A DNA stretch of 64,000 nt, from assembly GCF_937616625.2 (NCBI RefSeq), contig NC_065575.1, positions 20,600,001 to 20,664,000 on the forward strand. The letters run 5' to 3'. Both the position numbers and the translations under genes were made by a program. The notes beneath the pieces were generated by a model. The model had not been told where the DNA came from, searched no databases, and saw only the letters and a program-made list of their open reading frames with translations. Shown here one piece after another: positions 61,797 to 64,000 of the stretch. This DNA comes from Mercurialis annua. Its lineage: Eukaryota; Streptophyta; Magnoliopsida; Malpighiales; Euphorbiaceae. Within the stretch, counting starts at the first letter, position 1. Every line of letters starts with the position of its first letter.

Positions 61797-63056
61797 GTAA
61801 GCTTGACGTTTTACCGTTTCGTTGATTATATTTTGAGTTATATCGATTCAAAGTTTTAGGCCACGAAACGATTTTTATCGTTTTATCGAGTTTAGGATTG
61901 ATATATAGCGTTTTGAGCTTGGAATATGTGTTTTGGTTGAGTTTGGAGCGTTTTTGCGTATATAGCAGGTCGGAAACCCCGGAAATCGATTCCGGGGGAT
62001 CGTGCACGACAGTACACGATCGTGTACTGTGGTACACGAACGTGTACTTGTGGTACACGAACGTGTACCATCAATGGTACACGAACGTGTACCGAGGTAC
62101 ACGAACGTGTACCAACATTGGGTACACGAACGTGTACCAAGGTACACGAACGTGTACCTCCCTGCACGAGCGTGCACCCTTCGATTCTCGCACCCTGAAT
62201 CTTCGTACCTCGGTTGAATTAATGGAATTCACGTATTGAATCGGAAATCGAATAGTAGTTAACCTAATGAGGTTATAAGAAGATTGAATTGGAAGTAATT
62301 TACGATCCATAAACGAATTTGATATCGTTTAATGGGATATGCGTGAGAAGCACGACGATTAGTAAGAGTTCAATGTGTCGAGTCTCGAGTCTAGAGTCAA
62401 TCTTAGAATAGGATTCTAATGTAAGTCAAATGTTTTGAAATGGTTTTAGATCCAGCGAGGCAGGAAGGAGCTGGACCAGGAGCTCGGGAAGCTTGACGTT
62501 TCTAAAGCCCCGACGTATTTTTGGATAAGCGTTTTCTGTGAGTTTATACGATTTGCTTTTAAAGTATTTATCTAAGCAATTATTTCATATTGCTTTATAT
62601 TGGAATTGCATGTTTTATATGTGAAACGTTTTTATGAATTGCGCATATGTTTGATTTGAAACCGGTATTGATCCGATGGAACGTGCTACCTATTGGGCGA
62701 CAATAGGACTGTGTGATCACCAGTTTTGATATAACTCAGCTGGGAGCTGATGATGAATATGAAATTTACGATTGAGTTATGATTTAGATACGCAGAGTGA
62801 ACTCGGCTACGGTGTAGCCTGGAAGTCCCCGTATCTAGTGGCTGGGCCACCAGCGAGTTGGACTCGCGATTGATATTTATGATTGGGTTGATCGATTGAT
62901 TATTAGTATGTTTGAGGATTAAGGTTTCAATCGGATCTTGTACTTGGCTACATATGATTGATTACGACTTTATGTTTTATTTGAATACTTATCAGTAAAT
63001 GTATGAACTCACTCAGTATATCCCCATATACTGACCCCTCACAGATTTCCTTTCAG
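61797..63056 (+). other. Predicted LTR leader intron (element C, shared LTR)
   Basis: Same donor (ACG/GTAAGC), CTGAC and TTTCAG/G acceptor as in the 5' LTR, 1260 bp because one palindrome unit is missing. Transcription from this LTR would run into the second gag. Confidence 0.55.
62004..62179 (+). repeat. Palindrome array GGTACACGAACGTGTACC, shared LTR
   Basis: Six copies of ACACGAACGTGTAC against seven in the 5' LTR. The missing part is exactly one 24-bp direct unit. Confidence 0.93.
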
Positions 63057-63446
63057 GATAAAGACTCTTTGAAGCAACGGACTTCTATCCTACTTCCAGA
63101 AGTCTGTATTTTTGAGTATGTAAAGAAACAGTACTTTACTCTTAGAGCTGCAGTAGATAAGTATTTTGTGAGTCAGCTGTAATATATAGTTTTATGTAAA
63201 TATTACTCTAACGTTTTAAAGTTTTAAACGTTTTACGCTTGCTGCGTTATTTATATATGGTGACTGCCAGAGGATATGTGTGCCTGGCATGTGTGCTTCT
63301 GCATGACACCTGTTTGCTTATGTCATGCATGACGTTTACATTTCGCGAAAAATTATTTTACGTTTTTAGGCTTGCTACGGGTTTCGGAGCAACCACTCCC
63401 ATTCCCTAGCGCCGGTCTCGGCTCTGAGATTGGGTCGTGACAATGT

Positions 63447-63458
63447 TGGTATCAGAGC
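63447..63458 (+). other. Primer-binding site of the second copy
   Basis: TGGTATCAGAGC at the same distance from the LTR end as at 56128. Confidence 0.92.
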
Positions 63459-63710
63459 ATGGTCCAGTTACCATTGCTTATGTTAGAAGAGTGATTGATT
63501 TTCTTAGGGTTCTACTGCAGCACATAGGACTCGAGTCTTGTCTTGTCTTTGTTACGTATTCGTTTGATTTTCAAACTTTCAGCTTTCCCTCTAGGATGTG
63601 AGTCTGTCTTATGTGTGTGTTCGCTTGTGATGAGATGCGCGTTTATTACGGTATGCGTTTGCGATAATATGCGGTTATGTGGCTAAGTAACGCTGTTTGT
63701 CTTGGTCAGG

Positions 63711-64000
63711 ATGTCTGACCAACGACAAGAAGTAGAGCGAGCTGCCGCTGCAGCACGTAATGTTATAGAAAGGGCGCATGACGTCCATCCAGAAGCTCAA
63801 GATGAGTCTTCTGTTCACGGAGGAGGAGGTGGCCAAGAGGCCCAGGCGCAGGCACCAGGAGTGCAAGCGCAAGCCCATCAACCTAATGTTGTGGGTTTTG
63901 ATCTGAATCAGTTTCTTACGGGAATTGCGGCTATGCAAGCCAATCAGGCTGAGGTGCAGAATATGCATCGTGAGCAACTACAGCAGCAACAGTTGCGTAA
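63711..64000 (+). CDS. Gag N-terminus of second copy, cut by window end
   Basis: ATG at 63711 opens a frame identical to the first 96 codons of the polyprotein at 56392 (Ala/Gln-rich N-terminus, [11 protein letters not shown] stretch). It precedes the gag core. Whether this copy also has the TAG in integrase cannot be seen. Confidence 0.9.
   Translation, partial: MSDQRQEVERAAAAARNVIERAHDVHPEAQDESSVHGGGGGQEAQAQAPGVQAQAHQPNVVGFDLNQFLTGIAAMQANQAEVQNMHREQLQQQQLR

Larger units (their letters stand above)
53878..63442 (+). mobile_element. Young Tekay/Del-like Ty3/gypsy chromovirus element C
   Basis: Structure: 5' LTR 53878-56123, PBS 56128-56139, polyprotein frame 56392-61209, polypurine tract 61204-61220, 3' LTR 61221-63442. 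Reading the two LTRs against each other I found four substitutions and one 24-bp repeat-unit difference over 2.2 kb, so the copy is recent. The left flank is satellite (GTTTA). The right flank is not genomic DNA but another internal region of the same element. Clade assignment rests on domain order, the initiator tRNA-Met PBS, and the C-terminal VLW...VEECTWETEEDMR chromodomain-like tail. Confidence 0.93.
61221..63442 (+). repeat. Shared LTR: 3' LTR of element C and 5' LTR of the next copy
   Basis: 2222 bp. Compared with the 5' LTR it differs by substitutions near 53892, 54350, 54637 and 55747 (5' coordinates) and by one fewer 24-bp palindrome unit. It is followed without interruption by a PBS and gag of the same family, so it serves both as 3' LTR of the left copy and 5' LTR of the right one. 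Predicted intron signals are at 61797 (GT) and 63055-63056 (AG). Confidence 0.95.
63443..64000 (+). mobile_element. Second internal region of element C family, continues past window
   Basis: 558 bp that I read as identical to 56124-56681 (offset 7319), beginning right after the shared LTR. It shows a tandem LTR-internal-LTR-internal arrangement. The right-hand LTR, if any, is outside the window. Confidence 0.93.

Noticed and set aside
53878..63442. Centromere-specific CRM-type chromovirus
   Set aside because: The C-terminal tail (VLW...VEECTWETEEDMR) and LTR ends fit Tekay/Del; no CR-type motif recognised. I therefore do not claim that the window is centromeric.

Overview
The window is plant nuclear heterochromatin, most likely from a flowering plant. 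It holds a 60-bp tandem satellite and Ty3/gypsy LTR retrotransposons of the chromovirus (Tekay/Del-like) type. I see no convincing host gene, tRNA or rRNA. Retrotransposon primer-binding sites match the 3' end of plant initiator tRNA-Met, and the polyproteins carry the plant chromovirus order gag-PR-RT-RNaseH-IN with a C-terminal chromodomain-like tail. The species cannot be named from this sequence.

Layout: 1-5690 is plus-oriented satellite split by a solo LTR (222-2783) with a 5-bp target duplication. 5691-9437 is the truncated 3' part of a minus-strand Tekay element; its LTR carries a nested 596-bp TIR element (6224-6819) that may hold captured promoter/5'-UTR-like sequence. 9438-14944 is a second, decayed minus-strand chromovirus (element B). 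14945-17726 is another long minus-strand LTR, followed by 1.5 kb of non-coding element-derived sequence. From 19223 to 53877 satellite dominates, with many orientation switches and several duplicated blocks. It is broken by an LTR-less pol fragment (30644-33841), a solo LTR (39218-42155, TSD GAAAC) and two copies of a non-satellite spacer (22056-22428 and 50463-50833). From 53878 a very young Tekay element begins: 2246-bp LTR, 5097-bp internal region, 2222-bp LTR. A second identical internal region then starts and runs off the window, giving LTR-internal-LTR-internal. Its polyprotein frame is open except for one in-frame TAG in integrase.

The least expected structure is inside the LTRs. Five different LTRs align to one plan: a TATA-type box, a short leader exon, a consensus 5' splice donor, 1.25-1.93 kb of intron-like sequence, a CTGAC-type branch site, a pyrimidine tract with CAG/G acceptor, then U5 sequence. 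The intron-like part contains stem-loops whose stems are kept by compensatory changes between families. In three families it also contains an array of short perfect inverted repeats whose sequence differs completely between families. This suggests a spliced leader for translation, and an unspliced genomic RNA that alone carries structured, palindromic elements. It is inferred from sequence only.

The satellite also has internal structure: AACGTT cores at 10/20/30-bp spacing, monomer variation concentrated at CpG sites, nested higher-order repeats (240 bp, 300 bp, about 1.59 kb, about 4 kb), and inversion junctions shared by distant blocks.
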